From Streptomyces seoulensis (GTDB lineage Bacteria > Actinomycetota > Actinomycetes > Streptomycetales > Streptomycetaceae), in contig NZ_AP025667.1 in the NCBI RefSeq assembly GCF_022846655.1, positions 4,625,001 through 4,689,000 on the forward strand: a stretch of 64,000 nt of DNA, read 5' to 3'. The notes below the pieces were generated by a model. The model worked only from the letters and a program-made list of their open reading frames with translations, was not told the origin of the DNA and searched no databases. Made by a program: the position numbers and the translations under genes. How positions within the stretch are numbered: the stretch's first letter is position 1; the number at the start of each line of letters is the position of its first letter. This document shows, one piece after another, positions 1-7,983 of this stretch.

Positions 1-300
1 GCGTCCGCCTACGTCTGGGGTCTGGCGTCACTTGTCCGTGACGAGAGCGGAACCGCACGGGCGTGCCAGGACGCGAACCCCGCGCTGTACGGGCAGGTGG
101 GCAGCTACAGCGTCTCCTACCTGCCGCCCGCCCTTGAGTGTCGCCTGACGTCCGGTGGTTCCTACGGGGCAGCCGTCCCGGGATTCCTCACGCCTGTCAT
201 GACGGGCTGCGCGGTGATCGCGGTGACGCTCGCTCTGATTGCTGTGGCCGAACACCGCCGCACCACCCCATCCGACCATCCTGAGACGAGGAACACGTGA
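1..300 (+). CDS. C-terminal part of a membrane protein (5' end outside window)
   Basis: The frame is open from base 1, so the gene begins upstream of the window. About 99 residues remain. They contain two cysteines in an extracytoplasmic-looking stretch (RACQD and ALECRL), then one hydrophobic segment (roughly residues 62-82, FLTPVMTGCAV...) and a short polar tail ending in ETRNT. This is the architecture of small Streptomyces integral membrane proteins of unknown function. Its TGA overlaps a GTG (297) that starts the decayed reading frame downstream, which suggests an old operon. Function unknown. Confidence 0.55.
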   Translation, partial: ASAYVWGLASLVRDESGTARACQDANPALYGQVGSYSVSYLPPALECRLTSGGSYGAAVPGFLTPVMTGCAVIAVTLALIAVAEHRRTTPSDHPETRNT

Positions 301-836
301 GCGCAGACCCCGCCTCCCCGTTCTCCCGCTGAGGGTTCCTGCTGCGCGCCGCCGCAGTCGTCACCACCGTGACAGTCCTGCCTCACTCGCAGACGTTGGC
401 CTCCCCCGCCTACTCTGCGGGGCCACAGGAGTACACCTTCCCCAAGGCCGTTCGTGAGGGCGTCGCACGGGCCGAGGCCCGGAACAAGCGCTCGGCGCAC
501 CGGAGACTGTCCTGGTCCACCTCCTCCGCTGCTTCCACTACGAACTCGCGGAACTGCAGCCCGGTGAGGCTGTCGACTGCCCCCCCCCTAGACGGGCTCA
601 CGGGACCCGCACGCGATCTGGCCTCCGGCGCCGCCGTACGAATCCGTCCAGGTGACGACCACACCGTCGTCGTCAGCGGAACGCGGCCTGACACCAGCCA
701 CCACACCGCGCCCCTCGCGGAGTCAGCAAGGGGCGCGGAAATCGCCGTCACCGGCCCTGCGCACGAACCGGCGCCACGGGCCTGCGCCGATCTCTTGCCC
801 CACGGCTTGTCGGGAGACCGGGTGCAGGGGTCGTAG
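297..836 (+). pseudogene. decayed Tat-exported protein gene
   Basis: From GTG 297 the frame reads MSADPASPFSR, then TGA at 330-332, then GFLLRAAAVVTTVTVLP. If that TGA were CGA the product would carry a textbook twin-arginine signal (SRRGFLLRAAA). The mature part continues as SAGPQEYTFPKAVREGVARAEAR. Near 510 coherent coding moves to another frame (VHLLRCFHYELAELQPGEAVD), and after a run of nine C (580-588) it returns to the first frame to stop at 836. The pattern is one nonsense change plus at least two frameshifts. The mature protein's family is not recognised. Sequencing error at the C run is an alternative for one of the lesions. Confidence 0.45.
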
Positions 837-1211
837 GTCGCTGCCACCGACCGAGTGACCTTTCGGCATCTCCGGTTCCGTGGCCTTGTGAGACGCACCC
901 CCGTACGAGCACCACGATCGAGTGAACTCGGGAACTCTCCCCGGCGATGGGGCGTATGTTGACGTGAGGGTCGAGCGATTCACCCTGGATGCCCGCCCCG
1001 ACGGGGCCGGGCGGTCACCTCCCGCTGCGGAGGCGCATTCATGATCTTTGTCCGTGGTTGTTTTCCGGGAGGTCACGATGAGAGGCCCTTGACCGCACCA
1101 CTCGAAGCGAATTCACGAATCTGACGTCGCGTTCACTGACGTCACCTGCATGCATGCATCACATCGAAGGCGGATTCATGAAAACGATCGCACCGAACCT
1201 GAGGAGACCCT
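837..1211. other. intergenic region without a recognisable gene
   Basis: These 375 bases hold no convincing reading frame. Short stretches are AT-richer than the surroundings (about 1100-1190). The right end supplies the leader of the small membrane protein gene at 1212, including its AGGAG. A 21-codon frame from ATG 1178 overlaps that leader but has no ribosome binding site or conserved look. Confidence 0.4.
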
Positions 1212-1439
1212 ATGAACGCACAATTCGCAGACGACGCTAGGCGCTTCTGGTATCCCTACTTGAAGGTCGGCTTCCTCATCGCCAGCAGTCTTCTCTTCGG
1301 GACGCTGGCCATCCTGGTGGCACTGGCGTTCAAGCAGCCCTGGTGGACGGCCATCTGCGTGGGAGCGGGGTGTACCGGCTGTGCCGGCGCCTTCCTCTTC
1401 GCGGCGGCCACCTACGTGCACTCGATTCGTACACCGTAG
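1212..1439 (+). CDS. small two-segment membrane protein
   Basis: 75 residues. A polar N-terminus (MNAQFADDARRFWYPYLK) is followed by two hydrophobic segments, about residues 18-40 and 48-68, separated by QPWW. The second contains a Cys pair (GCTGCAG). A clear GAGGAG lies 7-8 bases before the ATG and a strong terminator follows the stop within 20 bases, so this is probably a real monocistronic gene. The family is not recognised. A role linked to the neighbouring lanthipeptide genes (immunity, for instance) is possible from position only. Confidence 0.6.
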   Translation: MNAQFADDARRFWYPYLKVGFLIASSLLFGTLAILVALAFKQPWWTAICVGAGCTGCAGAFLFAAATYVHSIRTP

Positions 1440-1458
1440 TCATTCATACATAGACAGG

Positions 1459-1492
1459 AAGGGCCCCGAGGTGGACGCACCTCGGGGCCCTT
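1459..1492. terminator. bidirectional terminator between membrane protein and lanthipeptide operon
   Basis: Perfect 15-bp inverted repeat (1459-1473 with 1478-1492) around a 4-nt loop GACG. It sits 20 bases after the stop of the small membrane protein and 10 bases after the stop of the minus-strand lanthipeptide precursor, so it can end both transcripts. Confidence 0.85.
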
Positions 1493-1501
1493 CGTGTGTG
1501 G

Positions 1502-1615
1502 TTACTTCGCTTCGACGTGGCAGTACCAGATGGTGCTGCTCTGGCCGATGGCGCCGTCCAGCTCCTCCGACTCGAGCTGCGGGGTGAGGATCTGGAGGTC
1601 GAGGATCGCGTTCAT
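1502..1615 (-). CDS. class III lanthipeptide precursor peptide (LanA)
   Basis: 37 codons: leader MNAILDLQILTPQLESEE, junction LDGAIGQ, putative core SSTIWYCHVEAK. The ILDLQ box at residues 4-8 is the leader motif recognised by class III synthetases (compare LFDLQ in the SapB precursor). The core has Ser25, Ser26, Thr27 and one Cys31, enough for a single lanthionine ring (Thr-x3-Cys, Ser-x4-Cys or Ser-x5-Cys). The Ser-x2-Ser-x3-5-Cys spacing that makes labionin is absent. AAGGAGA lies 8 bases upstream of the ATG. The gene follows the LanKC gene on the same strand and is closed by a strong terminator. The leader and context are seen; ring chemistry and cleavage site are inferred. Confidence 0.85.
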   Translation of the reverse strand: MNAILDLQILTPQLESEELDGAIGQSSTIWYCHVEAK

Positions 1616-1724
1616 GGTGAGTTCTCCTTGGTATGTGCTTCTGATGTCGTGACCAGGGATCAGCAGCCGTTACGGACTGCTCGGCACCCGGGACTGATCA
1701 CGGCCACTTGCCCCGGACCTGTGT

Positions 1725-1742
1725 GCCCGGTCTTCGCCGGGC
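1725..1742 (-). promoter_or_regulatory. small hairpin between LanKC and precursor genes
   Basis: In the 162-nt gap between the synthetase stop and the precursor start, a 6-bp GC stem (1725-1730 with 1737-1742) closes on a 6-nt loop. It could act as an mRNA processing or stability element adjusting the enzyme to precursor ratio. It is too short to call a terminator. Confidence 0.3.
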
Positions 1743-1777
1743 CGCCTTCGCGGCGCTTCTGGGCACTTCGGTGAGGG

Positions 1778-4360
1778 TCACGTTCGGTCCTCTCGTTCGT
1801 TCCGGACGGGTCGGGGCAGCAGGGGCAGGACGGGCAGGCCGTCGGAGACGGTGTGCAGGGCGTGGAGGATGCCCGCCGTACCGGTGGCCAGGTCCATGGA
1901 CAGGCGCATGTTCTGGCTGCCGATCACGGCGATACCGCCGTCCTGGGACAGCGCGTGCCAGGCCAGGTCGCGGATGTGGGCCGTGAGGGCAGCGGCCAGG
2001 GCCGGGTCGCGGTCGGCCGCCCGGTTGTGGGCGAGGGCCGCGGCGAGACCGGCCCGGCCGGCGACGAGCCCGCTGTGGACGGTGAAGTCCATGTCCAGGG
2101 CGGAGTGCAGGGCGTCCAGGGTGCCGGTCAGCTCCTCCTCGGGGCGGTGCCCGAGGTAGGCGGACAGGGCCACGGCGATGCCGGCGGCGCCGCCTGCGAG
2201 GGTGGGCAGCGGCCGGGTTCCGTCGCTGGGGGCGAGTGCCGTGCCCACGCGCCGGCAGTGGGCGAGGTCGAGGTGGATCGCCTGGCGGGCGAGGTCCAGC
2301 CAGCGGGTCTCGCCGGTGTCCTCGTACAGGCCGAGGAAGAACAGGGCCGGTCCGCTCCAGCCGCGCATGAGTCCGGCGCGGACGGCGGGGGTCCGGGTGA
2401 CACCGGTCAGCCGGGCGGCGAGGAGCTCACCCGTCCGCAGGGCCTCGGTGTGCAGGCCGGGCATGTCCAGGGCCCGCGCGAGATGACGCAGGTTCAGTCC
2501 GATGCCCGCCAGGCCGTCGTGCATCCCGCTCGGTGTCGCCTCGGTGGTGAGGTCGCTCGCCCGGTTCAGCACGTCCAGGGCCTGGTCCGGGCGGCCGAGC
2601 AGATGCAGGGTGTGGGCGACGCCGTGCAGGCCGTCGTACAGACCTGGGCGCGGCTGTTCGTCGCGCCGGGCGGCCTGCCACAGCCACTCGTGGTGTCCGG
2701 GGTCGGTCTCGTGTCCGGTGACGGTCAGCGCGTACAGGACACCCGCGGCGCCATGGGCGAGGGTGTGGCCGCCGTCGTGCAGTGCGGCGGGCTCGCCCGG
2801 GAAGAGCCGGTCGAGGCGCTCGGGGGTGGCGGCGGCCTGGATCGCGGTGACCAGCGCCCGCTCCAGCTCGCGGGCCTGGGCCGAGCCGGGGGCGTCGGCG
2901 GCTGCGGCGAACAGGTCGGGTATCGCCCGGTCGGTGCGGGTCGTGATGTCGGGCGGGGTGAGTGCGGCGCGTACACGGTCGGTCATCGTGGCGGGCAGGG
3001 GGAAGAGTCCGGCCGCCGCCTCCACGAGCTGGGCGGCCCGGGCCGGGTCGATGTCCAGCGTCGTGGTCAGCGGCAGGAACAGCGCCAGCCGCAGACTGTC
3101 CAGCGCGTACCGGTCCCGGTCGAAGCCGACGGCGTGCCCGGCGACGAAGCCGGGGGTGGCGATGCTGGGCTCGGGGTCGTCGGTGCCGGGCCGGTAGGCG
3201 ATCTCGAAGTCGATGAGGACGACGCGTCCGTCGGGACGGAGCATCACGTTGCTGGGACTGAGGTCGCCGAACACGGTTCCGGTGGCGTGGACGGCGTCCA
3301 GGACGCGTTCGAGCTGGTCCAGGATGTCCAGCACGGTGTCCACGTACTCCTGGCGCTCCCCCGCGTCCCGGCCCGGCCGGTTCAGCGGGTTGGCGGTGGC
3401 CGTGAACTGCTGGAGGGTCTGGCCCTCGATGTACTCCTGCACCAGGAAGTGGTGCTCCCACGCGGTGAAGGTGCCCAGCAGCGCGGGCACGCTGTCCAGA
3501 TGGGCGAGGCGGCGCAGCGTCGCCGCCTCCCGGTGCAGCCGGGTCACCGCGTCGTCGCCCGCGCCGTCCAGGCCGGCCAGCGGACGGGCCTCCCGCAGGA
3601 CCACCCGGCGGCCGGTGGCGTTGTCGGTGGCGAGGTAGATGCCGCCCCCGTTGGAGTAGTGCAGGGCCTTCTCCACGGTGTACGGGAAGGCCGGTTCGTC
3701 CGCCGACGCCTGACCGGCGGCGATCTGCTCGGCGATGAACCCGGGCACCGGCGCCCACTCGGGGATCTGGAAGACGGGGGCCCGCTCGTCGGGGACGAGC
3801 ACCCCGTCGGGACGGACGACGGCGGCGGTCCGGTCACCGTTCGCGGACAGGCATTCGCGGCGGGCGAAGCCTCCGTAGCGCACGTAGAGCGGCCCCTGCC
3901 GCCACCTCAGGTCGCTGAGGATGTACGGACCCGTGTAGTGGGCGAGGAGGGGGCCCAACTCCTCCAGGACGTCCTTCAGTTCGGCGTCGTCCACCGGGTA
4001 GAGCGTGATCAGCTTGCCGCTGCTGCCGCGAGGCGCGTACTTGCTGTTCGTGGACTGGTGGACCCGCGAGTTCGGGAGGAACTTGAAGGTCAGGGAGCGG
4101 GACAGGCAGTACTCCCACACCGTGTCGATGACCTCGGCCGCGTCGTCGGCCGTGGCGGAGACGTGGATCTTCCAGCCCTGGCCGGGGAGTCGGAGGCCCT
4201 CGGGGCTCAGGTACACCCAGGAGCTGTTCTCCACGCGCTGCCAGCCGGCCGGGGCCGGGCGCCCGGTGGCGGGGAACGGCGTACCGGCTCGCGAGGCGGC
4301 GGGGTGGTCGTAGAACCGCACGCCGGCCCGGCAGTAGGCGAGGTGGTTGGCTCTTTCCAC
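1778..4360 (-). CDS. class III lanthipeptide synthetase (LanKC)
   Basis: 860 residues, usual size for LanKC. It dehydrates Ser/Thr of the precursor by phosphorylation and elimination, then cyclises onto Cys. The N-terminal ~200 residues form the lyase domain (WKIHVSA, KFLPN, ...SGKLITLYP). A Ser/Thr kinase domain spans about 230-430, with GDLSPSNV near 365 (catalytic Asp and Asn) and DFE near 385 in place of DFG. A LanC-like domain runs from ~490 to the end (GLYDGLHG, GMHDGLAG, GWSGPAL, ATGTAG). The Cys-Cys-His zinc ligands of LanC/LanL cyclases are missing (GWS where class IV has GWC), which places it in class III. GTG start with AAGGAGAG upstream. The divergent regulator at 4629 and precursor at 1502 are the likely partners. 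No transporter or protease gene is adjacent. Confidence 0.93.
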   Translation of the reverse strand: MERANHLAYCRAGVRFYDHPAASRAGTPFPATGRPAPAGWQRVENSSWVYLSPEGLRLPGQGWKIHVSATADDAAEVIDTVWEYCLSRSLTFKFLPNSRVHQSTNSKYAPRGSSGKLITLYPVDDAELKDVLEELGPLLAHYTGPYILSDLRWRQGPLYVRYGGFARRECLSANGDRTAAVVRPDGVLVPDERAPVFQIPEWAPVPGFIAEQIAAGQASADEPAFPYTVEKALHYSNGGGIYLATDNATGRRVVLREARPLAGLDGAGDDAVTRLHREAATLRRLAHLDSVPALLGTFTAWEHHFLVQEYIEGQTLQQFTATANPLNRPGRDAGERQEYVDTVLDILDQLERVLDAVHATGTVFGDLSPSNVMLRPDGRVVLIDFEIAYRPGTDDPEPSIATPGFVAGHAVGFDRDRYALDSLRLALFLPLTTTLDIDPARAAQLVEAAAGLFPLPATMTDRVRAALTPPDITTRTDRAIPDLFAAAADAPGSAQARELERALVTAIQAAATPERLDRLFPGEPAALHDGGHTLAHGAAGVLYALTVTGHETDPGHHEWLWQAARRDEQPRPGLYDGLHGVAHTLHLLGRPDQALDVLNRASDLTTEATPSGMHDGLAGIGLNLRHLARALDMPGLHTEALRTGELLAARLTGVTRTPAVRAGLMRGWSGPALFFLGLYEDTGETRWLDLARQAIHLDLAHCRRVGTALAPSDGTRPLPTLAGGAAGIAVALSAYLGHRPEEELTGTLDALHSALDMDFTVHSGLVAGRAGLAAALAHNRAADRDPALAAALTAHIRDLAWHALSQDGGIAVIGSQNMRLSMDLATGTAGILHALHTVSDGLPVLPLLPRPVRNEREDRT

Positions 4361-4628
4361 GAGACTCTCTCCTTCAAGGGGACACCGACGGCGTGATCCG
4401 CATCACGCCGCCCCGGTGTACGACCCGCCGGGCTCGCGCCGCCGAAGCCGCCGCGCCCGGACAGTGCCGGGATTCCGCGGGGCCGGCCTTGTTGTGCGAA
4501 CGGGTCAAGTTGATCAGCCGGGCCATGGGGGGCACCAGGCAGTTCGTCCGGCAGGAATACGGGCCGTCATACTTCTGCCGGGGAGCTGGTGTTCGAGGCT
4601 GGACAGCGCTGAGCAGGGGGTATTCGAC
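4361..4628. promoter_or_regulatory. divergent promoter region of the lanthipeptide locus
   Basis: 268 bases between the GTG starts of LanKC (minus) and the NB-ARC regulator (plus). The region must carry both promoters. No hexamer pair is convincing by eye, and no palindrome longer than a few bases stands out. Confidence 0.5.
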
Positions 4629-6932
4629 GTGGGCACTGCACCGGTCGCGGAGGAGTTCGGGCGGCTGCTGCTGACCCTGCGTACGCGCGCCGGGCTCAGT
4701 CAGGAGCGGCTGTCGCATGCCGCGGGGGTGAGCGTGCGCGCGCTGGCGGATCTGGAGCGCGGTCGCTCCCGAGGGCCGCAGCAGCGCACCGTGCAGGCCC
4801 TGGCCGCCGGGCTGGGCCTGGACGACGAGACCGCCGCCGAGCTGGAACGGGCCGCCGGCCGGGGACGGCCCCGCCCGCGGCCGGCCGCGGAGCCGCACGC
4901 CCACAGCCCGCTGGCCCTGCCCCGCGACGTCAGCGACTTCGTCGCCCGCGGTCCGGCGCTGGCCGGGCTGCTCGCCCTGGCCGGGCGCACCGACACCGAC
5001 CGCTGTGCGGTCAGCGTGGTGTCGGGTCAGCCGGGCCTCGGCAAGACCGCCTTCGCGGTGCACGCCGCGTACCACCTCGCGCCGCACTTCCCGGACGGGC
5101 AGCTCGTCCTCGACCTGCACGGCATGGACCCGGAGCCGACCAGCGCGCGCGACGCCCTCGCGTCGCTGCTGCGGGCGGTGGGCGTGGCCGAGCGCGCGAT
5201 CCCGGCCGCGACCGACGACCGGTCAGGACTTCTGCGGTCGGTGCTCCGCGACCGGCGGCTGCTGCTGGTGCTGGACAACGCGGCCGGCGAGGACCAGGTC
5301 CGGCCCCTGCTCCCCGGCGCCGGGCGCTGCCTGACGATCATCACCAGCCGCCACGCCCTGGCAGGTCTCGAGTCGGTCCACCGGACCGACCTGGCGCTGC
5401 TTCGCCGGGAGGAGGCGGTCGAGTTGCTGAGCCGCATCGTCGGCCCCGAGCGGGTGCGGCGGGAGGCCCAGGCCACGCGCGACCTCGCGGACCTGTGCGG
5501 ACTCCTGCCGCTGGCCGTACGGATCGCCGGGCAGCGCCTCGCCGGGCGGCCGCACGAGCGCATCGGCAAGCTGGCCGCCCAACTGGCCCAGGAGAGCCGC
5601 CGCCTGGACACGCTCCGGGCCGGGGACCTCCAGGTGCGGGCCGCTTTCGCCCTGTCCTACCGGCAGTTGGGCCCGGCCGCCAGAACCGTGCTGCGCCGGG
5701 CCTCGCTGGCCGCCGGAGGCGACTTCAGCCCGGAGACCGTCTCCCTCCTGGCCGGCCTGCCGATCGACGAGGCGGCCCGGTGTGCCGAGGAACTGACGGA
5801 CGCCGGGTTGCTGCAGCCCGACGCCGTCGCCGAGCGCTACCACTTCCACGATCTCCTGAAGCTCTTCGCCACCGAGCAGGTGGGCGTCGAGGACGGTGCC
5901 GAGGTGTCAGGAGCCGCACTGGACCGGACCGCGCGGTGGATGCTGCGCCGGGCCACGGCGGCCGCGCTGCGCTTCGACGCCGACCCGGACCAGGAACTGC
6001 CGTACGGCGATCCCGACCCCGCCGGTGCTCCCGCGGACCGCGACGAGGCCCGCGCCTGGCTGGAGGCCGAGCGCGCCCAATGGCTCGCGGCCCTGCACCG
6101 GGCGAAGGACACCGGACTGCATCAGCAGGTGATCGACGCGGCCCGCGCCATGCACTGGTTCTCCGACCTCAACCAGCACTGGGAGCTGTGGGTGGAGGTC
6201 TTCCGGTGCGGGGCCGACGCGGCCCGCGCGCTGGGCAGCAGGCAGGACGAGGCCGTCCACCTCAACTTCCTGGCCTGGGCCTACAACAACTGCGTCCACG
6301 ATCCCGGCGCCGCTCTGGTCACCGCCGACGCCGCGCTGGAGGTGGCCCGTGACATCGGGGACCGGCTCCAGATGGGCTGGGCGCTGGGCTACGGGGCGTC
6401 GGCGCTGCACCGCCTCGGCCGGGCCGAGGAAGCCATGGCCCGGCTGCGCGACGCCGTCGACCGCCTCGCCGACCAGACCTCCGTGCAGGGGCGCCTGGCC
6501 GAACTCACCGCCCTGAACATTCTCGGCAGCTACCTGCGTCAGTCGGGCAGCGCCGAGGAGGCTCTGGCCATCCACCGGCGCAGCGAGGCGATCTGCCGTG
6601 CTGAGGAGCCCGGACGGCCCACCGAGCTGATCACCGTGTATCTCGGGGCGAGCCTGCAGCACATCGGCAACGACCTCGCGGCGCTGGGACGCTGGGCGGA
6701 GGCCGAGGAGCCGCTGCGAGAGGCTCTGGACATCTTCGAGACCGTGAACATGGCCGCCTGGGCCGAGGCCACCCGCCTCGACCTCGGCATCGTGCTGCGC
6801 CGTCTGGCCCGTCACGACGAGGCCCGCCGAACCCTGCTCACCGCCTACGAGGCACTGCGCAGGCTCAACAGCCCCAGACAGGCGGAGGCCACGGCCGCTC
6901 TGCGCGAGCTGGAGGTGAGCGGGCAGGTCTGA
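4629..6932 (+). CDS. XRE - NB-ARC - TPR transcriptional regulator
   Basis: 767 residues from GTG 4629 (AGGGGGT 7 bases upstream). The open frame extends further left, but that part is low-complexity Arg/Ala sequence. Order of domains: N-terminal helix-turn-helix (about 8-65, LRTRAGLSQERLSHAAGVS), a P-loop NTPase of the AfsR/GutR/NB-ARC type (Walker A GQPGLGKT near 133, LLLVLDNA near 215, TSRH near 240), a winged-helix stretch (about 410-440), and C-terminal tetratricopeptide repeats (about 540-760). It has the AfsR-like sensor layout but with an XRE DNA-binding head instead of a SARP head. Divergent from LanKC, so it likely controls the lanthipeptide genes. Confidence 0.88.
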   Translation: MGTAPVAEEFGRLLLTLRTRAGLSQERLSHAAGVSVRALADLERGRSRGPQQRTVQALAAGLGLDDETAAELERAAGRGRPRPRPAAEPHAHSPLALPRDVSDFVARGPALAGLLALAGRTDTDRCAVSVVSGQPGLGKTAFAVHAAYHLAPHFPDGQLVLDLHGMDPEPTSARDALASLLRAVGVAERAIPAATDDRSGLLRSVLRDRRLLLVLDNAAGEDQVRPLLPGAGRCLTIITSRHALAGLESVHRTDLALLRREEAVELLSRIVGPERVRREAQATRDLADLCGLLPLAVRIAGQRLAGRPHERIGKLAAQLAQESRRLDTLRAGDLQVRAAFALSYRQLGPAARTVLRRASLAAGGDFSPETVSLLAGLPIDEAARCAEELTDAGLLQPDAVAERYHFHDLLKLFATEQVGVEDGAEVSGAALDRTARWMLRRATAAALRFDADPDQELPYGDPDPAGAPADRDEARAWLEAERAQWLAALHRAKDTGLHQQVIDAARAMHWFSDLNQHWELWVEVFRCGADAARALGSRQDEAVHLNFLAWAYNNCVHDPGAALVTADAALEVARDIGDRLQMGWALGYGASALHRLGRAEEAMARLRDAVDRLADQTSVQGRLAELTALNILGSYLRQSGSAEEALAIHRRSEAICRAEEPGRPTELITVYLGASLQHIGNDLAALGRWAEAEEPLREALDIFETVNMAAWAEATRLDLGIVLRRLARHDEARRTLLTAYEALRRLNSPRQAEATAALRELEVSGQV

Positions 6933-6933
6933 G

Positions 6934-6964
6934 CGCCGGGGACGGTTCGGTCCCGGCCCCGGCG
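6934..6964. terminator. terminator between convergent genes
   Basis: An 8-bp GC stem (6934-6941 with 6957-6964) with further pairing inside the loop. It lies directly after the regulator stop and before the stop of the minus-strand repeat protein, so it can serve both. Confidence 0.6.
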
Positions 6965-6979
6965 ATCAGGTCCTCGCTC

Positions 6980-7738
6980 TCAGCCTCCGGTGGTCGCACC
7001 CGTGGTGGTCGCACCGGTACCGCCACCGCCGCCACCTGTCGTGGCACCGGTCGTGGTCGCGCCGGTTCCGCCGCCGCCACCGGTCGTCGCGCCGGTGGTC
7101 GTCGCGCCCGTACCTCCGCCGCCACCAGTGGTCGCGCCGGTCGTCGTGGCGCCGGTACCGCCGCCGCCACCGCCGGTCGTCGCACCGGTGGTCGTCGCGC
7201 CGGTACCGCCACCGCCGCCGGTCGTCGCACCGGTGGTCGTGGCTCCTGTGCCGCCACCGCCGCCTGTCGTGGCACCGGTGGTCGTCGCGCCCGTACCTCC
7301 GCCGCCACCTGTGGTCGCGCCGGTCGTGGTGGCTCCGGTGGTGCTGGTGCCGCCTGTCGTGGTGGTGGTGGCTCCGGTCGTGGTGGCTCCGGTACTCGTG
7401 GCTCCGGTCGTCGTGGTGGTGGCGCCCGTCGTGGTGGCGCCCGTGCCGCCGCGGCCGCCTGTGGTCGCTCCGGTGGTCGTGGCGCCGGTGCCTCCGCCGC
7501 CGCGGTTGCAGAGCCTCGGGTCCACGCGGACGCCGGTCTTCGCGTTCACCGCGATGATCTGTCCGTTGCGCAGGACGAGCTTGCAGGCGATGTTCGGTGC
7601 GGCCGCCGACGATGCCGGCGCCTTCGGTGTGTCGGCCGGTGCTCCGACGGCCATGACGCCGCCTGTTCCCACGAGCGCCACGGCCAGATAGGTGGCGCCG
7701 ACCGCCTTGGGCAGATGCCTCCACTTGCGCGCCGCCAT
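6980..7738 (-). CDS. secreted Gly/Thr-rich repeat protein
   Basis: 252 residues. ATG 7738 is preceded by GAGGGAGG. A signal peptide (RKWRHLPKAVGATYLAVALVG, cleavage after the APA/ASSAAA region) leads to a short conserved-looking module with two Cys (IACKLVLRNGQ... PRLCNRG). From about residue 83 to the end the protein is a tandem array of GTGATTTGATTGG-like units, about 11 copies, with Thr-rich variants in the middle. The array is Ala/Gly/Thr only, without Cys, so it probably forms an extended, perhaps glycosylated or wall-spanning stalk. The plus strand also reads open through the repeats (VAPVVVAPVPPPPP), a composition artefact. Function unknown. Confidence 0.75.
   Translation of the reverse strand: MAARKWRHLPKAVGATYLAVALVGTGGVMAVGAPADTPKAPASSAAAPNIACKLVLRNGQIIAVNAKTGVRVDPRLCNRGGGGTGATTTGATTGGRGGTGATTTGATTTTTGATSTGATTTGATTTTTGGTSTTGATTTGATTGGGGGTGATTTGATTGGGGGTGATTTGATTGGGGGTGATTTGATTGGGGGGTGATTTGATTGGGGGTGATTTGATTGGGGGTGATTTGATTGGGGGGTGATTTGATTGG
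6988..7490. repeat. degenerate tandem repeat array in the Gly/Thr protein gene
   Basis: About eleven in-frame units of roughly 39-48 bases encode GATTTGATT plus a variable glycine run. Unit length varies by one Gly codon (GGGGG versus GGGGGG), and the middle units change GG to TTT or STG. This is the pattern of replication slippage, and copy number is likely to differ between strains. Confidence 0.8.
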
Positions 7739-7855
7739 GATGCCTCCCTCAGGGATGGGCCAGATACTTCTCCAACCTGAGGTACCGGCCATGACCGAGG
7801 CGTTGGTCCAGCGTGACGGTGCCGTGACACCGGCCCGGCATCGATACCGACCACC

Positions 7856-7867
7856 GTTCGGCCGAAC
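7856..7867. promoter_or_regulatory. 12-bp palindrome, possible operator
   Basis: Perfect palindrome GTTCGGCCGAAC in the divergent region between the Gly/Thr protein (minus) and the DUF5819 gene (plus). Its position fits a regulator site. Chance occurrence in GC-rich DNA is possible. Confidence 0.3.
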
Positions 7868-7983
7868 AGAAATCCCCTCTCCCCACCCGCCTCCCTATGC
7901 TGATCTCACATGATCGGCTAAGCGGCCGGGGAATTCCCCGGCGCTCATTTCCGAATGTCCGGGAACCCCAGATCAGGGGGAGC

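Noticed and set aside
1178..1243. 21-codon frame from ATG 1178
   Set aside because: It overlaps the start of the small membrane protein and lacks a ribosome binding site and any peptide-like features.
1853..4396. Very long open frame antisense to the LanKC gene
   Set aside because: High-GC third-position shadow; rich in Val/Gly/Gln with no domain, and the sense frame carries all LanKC motifs.
6990..7691. Plus-strand VAPVVVAPVPPPPP frame over the repeat array
   Set aside because: Produced by the repeat composition; no ribosome binding site or signal peptide, while the minus strand has both.
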